A stretch of 64,000 nt of DNA from Rhodocollybia butyracea (GCA_015501585.1 JADNRY010000048.1:62001-126000); one strand, 5' to 3'. Positions 1 to 12,221 are shown, counted from the stretch's first letter. Program-made: numbers and translations. Notes: a model not told the origin generated them from the sequence alone.

Positions 1-105
1 TCCGACAATAGAAACACTGTAGCCACTTACTCTCAAAAGAATAGAGTCACTGAAATAAACAAACAATTATGAAGATACAGTAACACATACAGTACTGAGA
101 AGATA

Positions 106-1702
106 TCATGTATTAGAGATGATATTTAGGGTATTGGAAGTAACAGTGACTTTTGGTGCAACATTGTTGTACACTTCTAAGTCATGGTTGGCAATCTCTA
201 AAGCCAGTTCTGAGCGTAAATCGTCAATATATGCCTCAGAGCATTTCGTACTAGCCGAAGAATCGGCTTCTCCAAGTTCTCAGCAGCCTCCTGAGCATTG
301 AACGTTAAGGCCGAAGGGGTCGCGGACCTTCCTAAGTAAACCGTCAAGGAAGCCGAGAGAGAATCGATGGCATTATCCTCTTTTTCACTCTCCCTCTGAA
401 CCCGATCTATACGACGCATAAGCTTCACAGGTACATCGTCAGAAAATCTGTACAGGATCGAAAGAAGGGCTGGAAATCACCTTTTGCGTCTCCGCTTCCT
501 CCTTCTGTGTATTCATGGCTAATTTTTGGTGAGCTGCATCTATCGCAGCATTCTCGGCAGACAATTCCGTTAACCATTGCGCAGTCTCCGAAAGCTCGTC
601 ACAAATATGGTCAACCAGATGATCAATTTCATTTAAAGCGACACGAGTAGCAGATGAAGTCCCTTCATCCGGGTCGCTGTCCTGTAGACGTATAACATCG
701 ATCATTTGTGTCCCGTTATCTTCAAGGGATACTATATGTTGGGAGACCTGTTCGAATGTGACTTGAAGATAGGTGATGCATTCCCGGAGATCTACTGAGA
801 GACTATCCATTGGTTGCTTTCGTTTAGGAGTAGGAAAACAAGACGGCAGACTCTCCATGGTGATATTACCATCTGCGTCCTTCCCAGCAGATTTTGCAGA
901 GGCTAAAGACCCATTATTCGCATTGACTTTGTTCTTCAAAGAAACAACCGCACGAAGCTTTTGGCGCAGCTCTGTGAGAAGACTGCGAAGCGTAGTGAGG
1001 TTTGATTCAAGACCAGGATCTTGAGTGTTGGATGGGGAAATTCTCTCCCATTCTCGAAGCCCAGTTTGTATACTTTTTAGCCGCTTCTCCAATGTATTCT
1101 GCTGTAGGACGAGCTTCTCCCTGGATGGTATTCGTTCCGAGAAAGCGGAGGCAGATAGAGCATCGATATCTACCATTTGCTGTAATCTCTTATACCGTTC
1201 TGTATAAAAACTGTACTCGGCTTTCAATCTTGAGTGAAAAGCGTTAAGTAATTGTATACACCTCTTAGCATGATACCGCTACTCACTTGATGTAATTAGA
1301 CAGTGACTTATCGTCCTGTTTCGCCAACCTTTGTTTCGACTTCGTCAGTTTCGCTTCTGGTAAAGCAGACGTCGTCATGGTTGGAGCTGGCTTTGATAAG
1401 GACGTCGTTGGGATTTTTGGGAGCAATTTTAACGAGGATCGCATAATTGGAGGTGGTGATGGTGACCGTGAGGGAGTTCTCGACAGTTTGGAATATCGGG
1501 GAGGATGGTTGCGAGGGAGTACGTCCCAGTCGAGATCTCCAGGATGAGCATATCTGTGGTCGCAGTTGCACTGAGTATCAGAATCGTCTCCTTTTATTTT
1601 TCTCAAACAACCTCGACGGTCATAATGCTGCAAGTCATATAAGTTATTCACATTGAGAAATGAAATGAGGTAGCGTACATAGCAGCGCTTTTGGTATCTC
1701 AT
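106..1702 (-). pseudogene. Coiled-coil protein, tandem copy 1 (C-terminus frameshifted)
   Basis: I do not recognise a named family. Exons rebuilt by phase: 1679..1702, 1287..1627, 481..1228 and from 422 downward. The protein starts MRYQKRCYHYDRRG, then has a CNC...YAHPGD motif (a possible small metal-binding head), a Pro/Ser-rich stretch, and about 250 residues of heptad-like coiled coil. Every intron sits at the same site and phase as in the downstream paralogue, so the two are tandem duplicates. In the last exon the frame stops at 198..200. The reading frame matching the paralogue's last ~40 residues continues one base out of register and ends at 106..108. One G missing near 234-235 explains this. 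It is either a true frameshift or a base-calling error. Confidence 0.7.
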
Positions 1703-1762
1703 AGTGCAGATGGTGGTGGTGGTGGTGTGACCGATGGTACGCCACCGAGGTTGTTCGAAGGT

Positions 1763-1801
1763 TGAAACAATTGGAAATCGACCCTTTCTCCAATTGTTTC
1801 A
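1763..1801. promoter_or_regulatory. Perfect 13-bp inverted repeat upstream of coiled-coil copy 1
   Basis: The arms TGAAACAATTGGA (1763-1775) and TCCAATTGTTTCA (1789-1801) are exactly complementary, with a 13-nt spacer. The element lies about 60 bp upstream of the copy-1 start codon, in the 383-bp gap between the two paralogues. It could be a dimeric-factor site or an RNA hairpin in the 5' leader; neither is shown. I see no other gene in 1703-2085. Confidence 0.4.
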
Positions 1802-2085
1802 CTTTCGAAGATCATTCTTTGCCGGCGCTAAATGACACACGCGTCTATCTACTTGATTTTGCAACCGTCTTGGCAAGAACTTCCCGCATGCTTCTACTTA
1901 GAAATGGTCTACCGTCTCCGAAATTAGGATTATTGGTTCCAGACTACCCATGCTGGGGAGAAACTGGTTTAAAGCTGATACCCTGATACCTTGCACTACA
2001 TACGGCTAAATAAGTAATCGAAAGCAGGAATTATGCGAAATGAGATTTGAATGAGATACCCATAGATGAGATAAGAAACACGACT

Positions 2086-3610
2086 TCAAGCTGCCGTAGC
2101 ATGAGATATAATGTCCGTGACTTTGTAGGTTGTAGTAATTTTGGGTACAAGAGTGTTATACAGGTCGAAATCTTGTTGTACAATCGTTGAAATTAATTCT
2201 GAGCGGACATCATCAATATGCGGTCTAATAATGTTCCGCACTCGCTCGCTGATCTGCTTCTCCAAGTCCATAGCAGTTTCTTCAGGGTCGAAAGGGAAAG
2301 GAGCTTCAGATAGCCCAGGTCTTCCTAGATATGCTGTCAGTGAAGCCTGAAGGTTTTCTATTTCTTTATCCTCTTTCTGTTCTTCCTTCTGAAGTATTTC
2401 CACGCGACCCATGAGCTTCGCATCCAAGCATCAGAAGATAGCGTGATGAATGAAAGTAAATTCACCTTCTGGAGCTCCGCTTCTTGCTTCTGTGTATTTT
2501 TAATCAATTTTTGGTGTTTAGCATCCAACACATTGTTTTCTTCGATCATATCTGCTCTCCATTGTGCGACTTGGGAAAGCTCATTGTAAAGGTAGTCAGC
2601 CTCGTTAGTAGCGACATCAATAACTGATGCCCTTCTCCTGACCAAAGCTGGGCGCATAGATTCCAGTAACTCATTCTCCTGCACATTTACATCCTCTTCT
2701 ACCGTAACAACTTGCTGTGTGACTTTGCCTAGCGCAATCTGAAGACGAGAGATGTATTTCTCCAGCACAGTCAGATCTGTAGGGCCAGTCAACCGCTTCT
2801 GATTGTGGGAGCTGGAGGGCACATCCATAATGATATCTCCATCCACTTCGTGCTTCACTATAGCCCTGATAGAAGCGGTGGCCAGTTTAGCTCCTCCAAC
2901 TTCTTTCTCCAGATCATTAGCCTCGCATAGCTTTCGGCGAAGTTCGTCATGGAGATTTTGGAGTAAGGTGAGTTTATCCTCAAGAGTGGGATCAGAATGT
3001 AACTGGTGTAGCAAATTTTGTTCCAAATCACGCATTTGAGCATGCACAAGTTTTAGCTGTTTTCCAGATGCATTCCGTTGTGAGATGAGCCTTTCTGTGG
3101 AGAACGATCGTCCCGTAGATATCATTTGCTGCAAGTTCATATATTGCTCTGAGAGAGATCTGTAGGTGGTTTGTAAACTAGTGTTCGCCACGTCAATACA
3201 TTTGTACAAGCATATCAGATCAGCACTTGCTTTATTAACTTCGCCAGTAAGGCATGCTGGTCTCCCTCTTCTGCTGACACCGGTGTTACCATTTCCCTTT
3301 CTCGCATCCATATATCTGTTACAAGCGGTGACACTGGAGATGGTACCATCGGAGTCAACGGAATCGGAGATGGTGACCGTGACGGAGTTTTGGCAAGGAA
3401 GGATGGTGCAAAACTAGGAGGGAGTTTATTCCATTCGTAGTCGCCAGGATGAGCATATTTATGGCAGTTGCAGGATTCAGGGACGTGTGCTCCCTCATAA
3501 CGTGGCTTTCGGATCCGTCCTCGAGAGTCGTAAAACTGTAAGTAATTTAGGTATCGTCACGAAAGACAAATATACTTGTTTCTCACAAAGCATCGTTTAT
3601 ATTTCTTCAT
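2086..3610 (-). CDS. Coiled-coil protein, tandem copy 2 (456 aa)
   Basis: Exons 3587..3610, 3231..3535, 2466..3177 and 2086..2415 give one open frame of 457 codons. The N-terminus is MKKYKRCFFYDSRGR, followed by a CNCHKYAHPGDYEW motif and a Ser/Pro linker with SRSPSP. A long Glu/Lys/Leu-rich coiled-coil region with LQQM and LRRKL heptads follows, and the tail is charged. The second intron (3178..3230) begins GCAAGT and ends TAG: it is the only choice that joins the frames, and it falls at the same phase-2 site as a normal GT intron in copy 1. No signal peptide or membrane segment is visible, so the protein is probably cytosolic or nuclear. The function is unknown. Confidence 0.75.
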
Positions 3611-3850
3611 CTTGGAACAAAGCTGAAGAACCTCACGCAAAGCACTCCTGGAGGAAAAGCGGGAAGAAGGAAACACCGTGGGCGCTTATTATAATGCACC
3701 ATCAAAGCCGGACCGTGGAACGTGGACCACGATACTGAACTACTCAAGGTCTACATTTTTTAGATAACAGGAGTTCTTATATTACAAGAGTAGCTCACAG
3801 AATTACAAAGTGACTATAGACCAAGATGAACATTAAAGTATTATCATTTG

Positions 3851-6103
3851 CTACGCCAGTTTCTCCGACAGTCCCAAGCTACTCAACCCAGGGAGCCCCG
3901 CCCTTTTCAGAGTTTCTTCAACTTCCTCGAGGTGATTTAAAAAATGGCCCTTGAGGTTGTCCCACATTGCCGGGTTGTGCTCTAAAGAAGGGCTCTTAGG
4001 AACTATTATAGTTGGCGCTACCCTCACTTACTATGCAACTGGCCACTCTTCTTCATCGCCCAATCCGTTATCGTGAATGACATACTCGACTCAAACATGA
4101 ACACAAGCGTGTTTTTGTGTATTCGTTCTGGTTTGAGCTCACATTCGGTGGCGCTTTGGAATTTTTCGTACGACACTAGTAAGTATAGAAATATCAGAAC
4201 TCAGTAGTAGATTGCAGTCAAATTACATCTGCAAAACATACCTCCATGTGGACAAAATCCATTCTCATAGCTAGCGCCCCCCGGTTTGAAACCTAGGAAA
4301 TTATGATCAATCCCCTGGGAAAAAAATCACCCAGACGGATTCGAACCATCGCTTCGGCCACCGTATTCGCCATATATCATGCCTATAAACTCGGTCGAAG
4401 AATTACGATGGTAGTACTAGAGTCGTCGGAGAGCCTGTTGATGATTCAATGTCTACTACGCGCGAGCTTAACTCACCGGAGGTCTAAACGTTCCATCGCC
4501 TACGTCCCACCTCTCGCTGAAAATGAGGAAATCTGCTAAGGGCACTCCGGGGCTTTCGACTTGGCAGTGAGCACACAAAAGATCGAGGGATCAATGTGGT
4601 CTTTAGAGATACTCCCAACAAAGACAAACTTTGCCATATCGTACTTGTACGGAACGTAGCTGGTGGGAACATTTAGGCCCAAAAATCTAGGACTTGGGAA
4701 GTAAAAAGAGCTCACTTTCCATGCCACGCAACGACGTCGAACGGTGTGTGTTCTTGGGAGCAGGAATGTAGCTCACCACAAACCCTATTGAAAATAAGGG
4801 ACGTGAGTTATATTTCCTTCAACGCCACGCTGGATCTTACTTGTATACAACTACGGTAAGACTGTCGGTAAGTAGATCAAAGGAAGTACTAGGAAATATC
4901 CACGTACTATCCCAGTGGGCTTGATCCAATTCAAAACTGGCTAGTGGACTCTCGAAATCTCTTGGATTAGCCAACCCATGGCCTCCCAGTGGTCCTAGTT
5001 CTGGAAGCGTATAGTGGGAGCCAAAGATTTCTTGGATGTCTAGAAGAATGTTGTTCAATACCATAAAAGCGAAGCAGGCGGTACCCAGTGCTACATACAT
5101 CCCCGCGAAGGCCCGTCCGGTAGCTTGACCTAGCATCATTCATCAGACTCGAAAGTAACTTGGGATAGCTAAGCGCCATCAACACTAACCTTGAACTTCA
5201 TTCCTCTTTGAATAACGGCCAATTCCCCAGGACGAACCATCAACCTAGAAAAAAGTTATCTCCTACGATTCTCAAGCAAGCTCGAAGATTACCTACTTTC
5301 CAAATTCCGTCTGTATGTCCAGCCTTCCCTGCTGCGGCAAAATCAACATATCACCGTCTGCATTACAAAAGGCTTTGCGTCCCATCGAGGAGTTGGCGAG
5401 GTACATATGTACAGCGAGGCCTTCGTGTAGTGTCGGGTCACCGTTCCCTGCGATAGTCTTAATCCCATCAACGAAATCTACCTCTTCGTTGTCACCGGGG
5501 AGGTGGAAAGGGTGCCAAGCCAGCTGGGTAGGGCTGACGTGAACCTTTGGGTTGAGAGGGAGAAAGTTGGATTCGAGCTGATATCGTAATAAGATTAGAA
5601 TGTCTTCAAGAAAACGCGTATGGGGGCACTCACGTCAGGATTTTCAGGCAATTTCGAGAAACCTTGATGTGCGACTGAGGGACGGATGCGGTACAGCCAT
5701 CTAGTAATACGGTTGAGCGTATTAATGTCAAGAAGACGCAGGCCATGGTGGGACCTACGCGTTCAAGTTCTCCGCCCTCGGCGCGACAAAAGACGCCCCA
5801 GTCATCTAAAAGAGCCTTCAGCTGTATCCAAACGCTTGAAGTAACATACATACTCCTTCAGTGTATAGATCATATTTGTTCTTCTGCGGCATATTCTGTC
5901 CAACGGGAAGCACGCCGGGACTGTCAGGAAATCAGCTGGAGTTACGACTTGAAACTCATAAAGAATAGCACTTGCATCGCTTCACTGGCAAACTTGTTTC
6001 CGAATCCCACTTGATACTGGTACGGATCTTGCTCTCCCCGAGGGGCGGTGGAGAACGACTGCTGCGCTGTGGCACCATAGATTTGAAGAGGCTCTTTGGA
6101 CAT
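3851..6103 (-). CDS. hmgA: Homogentisate 1,2-dioxygenase, 15 exons, one apparent frameshift
   Basis: This enzyme opens the homogentisate ring to maleylacetoacetate in phenylalanine and tyrosine breakdown; it is a non-haem iron dioxygenase. Exons run 5976..6103, 5854..5920, 5759..5805, 5634..5700, 5297..5577, 5190..5244, 5099..5129, 4908..5039, 4841..4850 (10 nt), 4716..4784, 4477..4659, 4347..4416, 4242..4292, 4032..4175 and 3851..3981, about 488 aa. Family landmarks are [13 protein letters not shown] near the start, [18 protein letters not shown], and the iron ligands His (YYHRN), Glu (STEF) and His (PHG). Intron 1 is GC-AG. Exon 11 is one base short: five Cs instead of the four opposite 4549-4552 would restore the expected [16 protein letters not shown] (6156-6162) lies 53 bp upstream of the ATG. 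Confidence 0.95.
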
Positions 6104-6155
6104 GTCGGTGTTTCGAGGGAAAGAACACGAGAGGTCGAAGGCCGAAACATTAGCC

Positions 6156-6162
6156 TTTTATA
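6156..6162 (-). promoter_or_regulatory. TATA box of homogentisate dioxygenase gene
   Basis: TATAAAA reads on the minus strand about 53-59 bp before the start codon at 6103. The spacing suits a core promoter with a short 5' leader. Confidence 0.5.
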
Positions 6163-7466
6163 GTTCTGACCTTCTTTGATATCTGAACAAATTGATAGCG
6201 TACCAGCGGACTCCTCCATAACAAGGTCGTTTGTCGCATCGGGAGTCGGTACCGACTATCTCGCACTGCTTTCTCGATGAGAAATTGCGTCCTTTCTCTC
6301 AAGACGCTTATTACAAACAGCTATTCTTCATTCTTGGTGTCAAGTGGGTTGGTACCGAGAAAGGTCGAGCCTCTGGCGCCTAATCTTCAAGGAGTCTTGA
6401 GCGAAATCTATAGAAAACGTTCCTCTTTATTATCTGGGTAACGGTCTTCACGCACATGCCTAGAGCGCAAAGTCATTTCTCAAGTAGGATTAAACTTGAG
6501 TTTGATTCGTTTTGTCATGAAAGTGTGTGAGCGCCCATTGAACATTCTGAAGCTTGGACTTGGAATACCATGGAGAAAAGGGTAGGCCTTCCACTAGCAT
6601 ACTGTCGGGATGGAGAGACTGTGCCGGTGGTCTAAACCTGGCTTCTCTCTCACCCACTAACGCCTAGAACCGAGGAGTGTACTGGTACTAAGAGAACGTT
6701 GATATCTATATATAATACGTCCGATTAGAATGAACATACTTGATACGAAGAGAAACGCGATAAGGTTAATTTCTCTCGTTTCCCTTTTTCAAGGAGTGGC
6801 TGGGTATGAGCGAAGTTGAGTACCTGGCCACGGGAGACCGAATTTAACTTTAAGGATAGCTTGAATAGATCGTACATCTTTATCATGAAACAGAGAACCA
6901 CTGATGAACAATCTTTGTACTACGTCATCTGGTTGTAATTTTCGAAGCATTCTACGACTACGCCATGAGGGTGCGAACACTCGTTGGGTTAACCTGGACA
7001 AAAGCACAAGCAAATGCTGTCGGAAGGGCTTTACGAATATTCCGCCAATTACATGAAGGGCTTGGGATGATAGAGCGTTCTCCGAGTCCGTTGAATGGAT
7101 GGGATTTGTTTTCCCTAAAGGCGCTTCATCAGGACATTCACCGTGATTTTCAGTTAAAGAATGACCAATCAAAATCCAGGTATCATCGGTACATTCACTT
7201 GGGTTTTGGTCTGTGAGTGCCAGTTTCCCAGCCTACTAGTACTTCGATCGGGCTGAAGTGGAATAATAAGCGTGGTGATTGGTCCTGAATCTTCTCATAT
7301 GAAATATCTTCATTAAAGGCTGCTTCATTGCCAAAGAGTGGGATACATGTGGCCAAACCACCATTTTGAAGAGAACATATTTGAAGAGGAAGTTTTAGTT
7401 GATACGAAGGAACTAAGTAAAGAGCTCGGAGTCTAGAAGCAGGACCGAACTTGAACAGAATTGCAG
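6163..7466. other. Intergenic stretch, no gene supported
   Basis: Between the homogentisate dioxygenase start and the zinc-finger gene stop. The longest frame here (minus strand, 6789-7172) has no recognisable domain and no convincing splice partners. It may be 3' untranslated or promoter sequence. Confidence 0.4.
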
Positions 7467-8501
7467 TCACGGCCAACACCTTTTCCAGAGATTAACACCA
7501 CGTAAAGATTCTACTGAGCTTCCCACATCATAGGCACCGATGATGTTGTTCTCCCATAGTTTAGACGCGGTATGGAAGCCTTGCGCATTGTCATAGGGGG
7601 ATGGATAGCCGATAATGTTGTTTTCCCATAGTCTGGAGATGGTATGAAAGTCTTGTACCTCGACATTGCCAGTGCATGAAAACGGAGGCGACGTGGAGGA
7701 GCCTTCGAACTGGATAGGGTAATTGAACGGAGAGTCTACGGGGGATGCAGCGTCTTCCTCGCTGAGTGGAGGCGTACTTGCTAAGACATGCAAAAGAGGC
7801 TGAGGTGAAGGTAACCATCGATCGAATTCGGAAACGTTCGATGGACCTGCTTCGTCAGATTTGTTGGTGGAAGAGTCGAGACTGGGCTCGACGTTAGGAC
7901 CCGGTGCCGAGGAGTCAAAGTCCAAGATGGATTCTAAATTCTGGGAAGACAACCGAGAACTAGAGGAGGTAGCGGCCGACGCGGTAGAAACGACAGAGTT
8001 TGAAGCTTCGATCTTGAAGGTCCGAGCTCTCCTGGGCTTGGGGACGTAGCCGTGTATTCTTTTGCGATGTCTTATAAGCGATGCAGGATCTGTTGTCTTG
8101 AAGGAGCACTCTGGGCAAACTTTAGACTTGTCTTTCAAGCTGTAAGTGGGGAGATTGATAAATAATATCACGAATGGCGGGAAAAACATGCTTACTGCAT
8201 TCTATGATGAGTGTTGAGATTCGACTTTTGTAGGGTTTCGAAATCGCAGTTCTCCCATAAACATTTGTGTTTCCTTGATAATTTATCAGTTTTGAAGTCG
8301 GTTAAAAGAACTGCTAGATACGCACAATGGGTTCTTGCCGATCCCATGGATGAGCATATGTCTTCGTAGGTCGTAGTGGTGCCCAACAATTGTACCACAC
8401 TCCTGACATTGGCGAGTAGACAGGTCCGGGTTCTAGATGGGATTTAGGACAAGTTTAGAGATATCAAGTAAAGTACACACAAACGTATCGGCGCGAGGCA
8501 T
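7467..8501 (-). CDS. C2H2 zinc-finger protein (three fingers)
   Basis: Exons 8481..8501, 8326..8432, 8196..8273 and 7467..8139. The start MPRADTF is followed by three C2H2 fingers: CQECG...HMLIH, CLWENC...H-x3-H (the last His is split across the third intron) and CPECS...HRKRIH. The C-terminal half is Ser/Pro/acidic, typical of an activation or linker region. It contains two copies of a 14-residue motif, FHTxSxLWENNIIG, about 28 residues apart. A likely DNA-binding transcription factor; its target is unknown. The 3' end is uncertain: a further GTGTTG...CTTCTAG intron would change the tail from LWKRCWP to LWKDSELFT. Confidence 0.75.
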
Positions 8502-9222
8502 TGTGGACTGATTGATTATGGAAAACATCCTTGATTTGGTGGTCTTATAAAACCACAGACGATTGGTGTGCGAACGTAGTCGGCTTCTGCCTTTTATGGA
8601 GCACGCGACTTAAAATTTCCTTTTTAGGGAATGTCGACGGCCCAAGCTTCGCGAGCCACTGTCCTATTTAGGAAAAAAACAATGCCCATTCTTTCTGCTT
8701 TGTCCGGGCTTTGTCAGTCAGTGGCACAGCAAAAGGGCCCCGACAACATAGCCGCGCGCCACAAGCGCCTTGAAAGGTGTAGATTCCACTATATTCTAGT
8801 AGCAGGAGAAGTTAGGTCAACCTTCTGAATCGCGCGTGTTCAGTATTCTGTAGGTAGATAGCAAGTCTTACGCGGATCCGTTGGGACTCGGAGCACACGA
8901 CTCAAGGTACAAACGGCACTTCAGTCCAACTTGAGAGGGAGAAAGGAGAAAGAGGTCATCCGGTGCGAAGGCTTATGCTAGCAATAAGCATAGTCTGTGC
9001 ATGTGTACAGTAATTCTCGAGTTGTCCTAACTTAGCTGTTCTCCTCACATAGTACGATATCAATAGCCAGCACTTGAGACACCTAGCATTAGGTTGGAAC
9101 TTTTGAAGGGTAGAGCACGATCATTGAACCCTTTCAGCGTTGCGCGTACATACTTTGAATTAGAATATTAGAATCGTAATTAGATCTTGGATGCAAGCTA
9201 CTCGCAACGAAAACCGCTATCG
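8502..9222. other. Intergenic stretch, no gene supported
   Basis: Separates the zinc-finger gene start from the Nur1-like gene stop. A 65-codon plus-strand frame at 8631-8828 has no domain and is probably chance. Confidence 0.4.
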
Positions 9223-10584
9223 TCAATCATCCCATACGCTCACTACTTCTGACTGGTGTGTCATTACTGCAACGTCCCGGCGAATAGGATTAATTCGAGG
9301 ATACACAAACTGATGAAAGAGTTTATGAGCTAGAGAAGAAAAAAGAAGAGAATTCCACTTACGCCCTCGTTATACTCGTTCATGACTTCCGCATGTAGAA
9401 TATCCTTGTCTTTCAGCAAGGTCCTATACGATAACATCGTAGCGTTGAGCTTTGGGTAACAATATTAGAAAAAACAAGGAAGAACAGTATAGATATTATA
9501 CCTGAGCTCCAACACCGCCCATAATTAACAGCATGATGATCCAATTAGATGAATTAGTCGCGATCCATAACAGTGAATGGACAGGAGAATATATATTGAA
9601 AAGCATCATCTCTAGGTCTCCTGGAGTCCATATCTCCAGCTGCTGCACTCGGGTCGTGTTTCGCGTAGGAGGCATAGTCTTGGCTGGCTTCAAGCCCAAC
9701 AAGAACCTCCAGAACGAGATAAAGGCGCGCCAGGAGCCAGTTCGAAACCTAACCATCAGGGACGGAGGCTCGAGTTTGTCAAAATCAAGATCGTCGCTAT
9801 CGACAAATTTTGCGTTAGGGGAAGAAACTGGGTCGTCTTTACGATATAAGCGGTAAAGCTTGATTCGCGTAAATGCGTATATTGCGTTCACGATAGAGGC
9901 GGCGAATAGAAAGAGACTCATAGGCACCGTCTATAGAGCCGTTAGCAAACCAAAACAAAAAAACCGCTGTAACCTGAACGCACCCAATCAAACCATGAAC
10001 GTCCCGAACTTTCTCGTAGGATCTCGTTCCACTCTAGATCGTTTGTTTGTACACTTCGAGCTTGGCTGACACGTACACAGAGGTGTAGGAAGTGCAGGAA
10101 ACCTCCAATCACACATGCAGAGGTTCTTGGCGAAGGTAGCGGAATATTGTTGGGAAACTGTGACATTTCAAAGGCTATTGTTGAAGGAATGGATGTGACT
10201 CTAAGGAACATATTAGGAAATGGGGGATAAAGATGGTATTCATGCATACTTTTCCATGAAACTCTTCTTTTTAATGAAAGCTTTTCTTGCAGGAGTAGCA
10301 CTATTTGAACCTGCACCGCTACTTCGACTGCCTCGTGATCTATTTTGAACCGGGGTCGCATATGGAGGAGGACGTCGTGATCTAGCAGCTTCCCAGTCAA
10401 ATGGAACAGAACTAGATAGCGATGGGGTGCTTGCTGGAGATTGGTGAATACCAATCGAAGCACGGCCTCGCGGTCTTGGTGTCACAGGGAGCACATTTGA
10501 AGCGGGCGACGCGTTGCTTGAGCTGGAACGACTTGGCGAAGCACTAGAAGCATTATTGGTCTGTGCAAGCCGTCGTAAAGCCAT
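9223..10584 (-). CDS. Nur1/Mug154-like nuclear rim protein (DUF2418)
   Basis: Exons 10250..10584, 9984..10200, 9502..9930, 9363..9449 and 9223..9309 give 384 aa. The start MALRRLAQ follows a Ser/Pro/Arg-rich disordered head; the longer frame upstream has no ATG. The conserved core shows KSFMEK, a Pro/Leu-rich helix, RSSWFDW-type residues at the second junction, and two or three membrane segments (PMSLFLFAASIVNAIYAF and WIIMLLIMGGVG). The C-terminal signature EYNEGFVYPRINPIRRD...MTHQ is characteristic. Family knowledge: Nur1 sits in the inner nuclear membrane and tethers rDNA and heterochromatin. It is divergent from the next gene, 315 bp away. Confidence 0.85.
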
Positions 10585-10899
10585 TTGGAAGTAAGACAAA
10601 AAAGAGACACAAGGCGTGCAAAGAAATACAAAGAATAACTTTTAGCGCCGACACGTGCCACATGGCAGCCATGAGGCATTCATATAGGTCACCTGTCAGT
10701 TGAAAAAAAAGTTCAACTTTCTTTCTTGTTTCTTTCCTCTATAGTTCTCGCGTCACCCTGCCTCCTTCAACTCGTAAATCTTTCACGACGTCTATTCTAC
10801 GTCCCCAAACAGCCACCTCTCTGTCGCCCAGTTCTTCAATCAGGTGAAATATTTTTAGTTCCAAGTTCTATTGTACTTATTGAGCTCAGCAGCGTCAGA

Positions 10900-12221
10900 A
10901 TGGCACAACCTTCTTCTTCTCATCGTGATCGCGACGAGCACCGTCAGCACCGCAGCGAACGCTCGTCTCGTCACCATCACAGAACAGTTTCTTCCACTAC
11001 ACTTTTACTCGTCCTCTCCCTTGTCCTTGCTGTCCTTGCAATCATGCTGTCTCTTCCCTCTAATTCTGCGAGTTCTAATCCTGCAGATCCAACCACGTCA
11101 GGTGTTTGGAATTACCTTACTCCAAAACGTACTCAAGCGTTGATTGCTCGCGAGAGTGCTGTCGCCGTCCGTGAAGCAGAAGTTGCCCGCCGAGAAGCGG
11201 AGCTTCTTGCTGGTGCACCAGGCGGTGTTATTCCAACACCTTCGCCTGTTCTGTGCCCGCCTTGTCTTGCTGCCACTACCGTCGAGACGATTGTTGGTCC
11301 TATACAGACCATCATCAAGGAGGTTGTCAAAGAAGACTCCTTGACTCCACCTGGTTGGGCTAGTCCTCGTATCGACGATATCCTTGATAGAGAACTCAAG
11401 ATCGCTGAACGTGAACGAGACATCAGCTCTCGTGAAGAGAATGTCAACAGGAGAGAGCACGATGCTTCTCGTCGGGAAAGTTGGATTATGGAGCAGCTGA
11501 TGTAGGTAAAAAGTTGTTTATTGAGCTACTGAAACTAACGAGTTTTTTTCAGTGCTCTCGGTAACGACAGTCCTGCCGTCGAAGAGGAATACGTCTACGA
11601 GCCTGCTGGGGCCAGGCGTAAACCCAAGGTACCGCCACCCTCTCCGCGCCGTTCCGAGCTTTGAGACGAAGGGGGTGTTTCATTCGAGCGTTTTCTTGCT
11701 TCATGTACAGTCCGTATGAATCCCATCCCCCTCCCTCCTTCGTCCGGGCTTGGGGGACTATACGGTGTTTTTGTTTTGTCCCCCTCGTCCTTCCTGATAA
11801 CCAGTCAAGAAGACGGATGCTTTTTGTTGTGATCGCTCGATCGCGACGCGTTACATGTCGACCCACGTGATGGTATCCCCTTCTTGACTGGTCACCAGGA
11901 CGTCCCATCGTTTCTTCTTAGAGATGAATCGTTTTACTGACTACTCTTTTTCTATAGTATCAAGAGCTTCCTCCGTTGGTCATCTCAGAAACACAATACG
12001 AGACTGAAACGAAAACAGTCACTCAGACAGCCTATGTACCTTCGCCATCTGCTACCCGAGTTGTGGCTTTCCCGACACCTGAAGCCGTAGAAATGTCCGC
12101 GACAACGTCCATTCCTCGAACTACCGCAGTGGAATATATCACTGAGGAAGACGAGCCAGTTGTAGTGCGGGCCCGACCGACCGCACGTAGACCACCCACT
12201 AGATGGTTCCCTGGGTGGTAG
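10900..12221 (+). CDS. Single-pass membrane protein with coiled coils
   Basis: Exons 10900..11501, 11553..11628 and 11958..12221, 313 aa. After a Ser/His/Arg-rich head there is one hydrophobic segment (TLLLVLSLVLAVLAIMLSL), then two short coiled-coil runs rich in REAE and RERDISSREE. The tail is Thr/Val/Pro-rich and ends RRPPTRWFPGW. The second intron is unusually long (329 nt). If retained, it gives an early stop after ...KVPPPSPRRSEL at 11662-11664, so two C-termini are possible. The topology suggests a cytosolic head and a lumenal coiled coil, or the reverse. I do not recognise the family. Confidence 0.7.

Noticed and set aside
4325..4355. Minus-strand tRNA-like T-arm (GGTTCGAATCC) followed by a T-run resembling a Pol III terminator
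   Set aside because: It lies in an intron of the homogentisate dioxygenase gene (between exons 12 and 13); no acceptor or anticodon stem can be formed.
6789..7172. A 127-codon minus-strand frame
   Set aside because: No domain, no codon pattern or junction linking it to the neighbouring zinc-finger gene.
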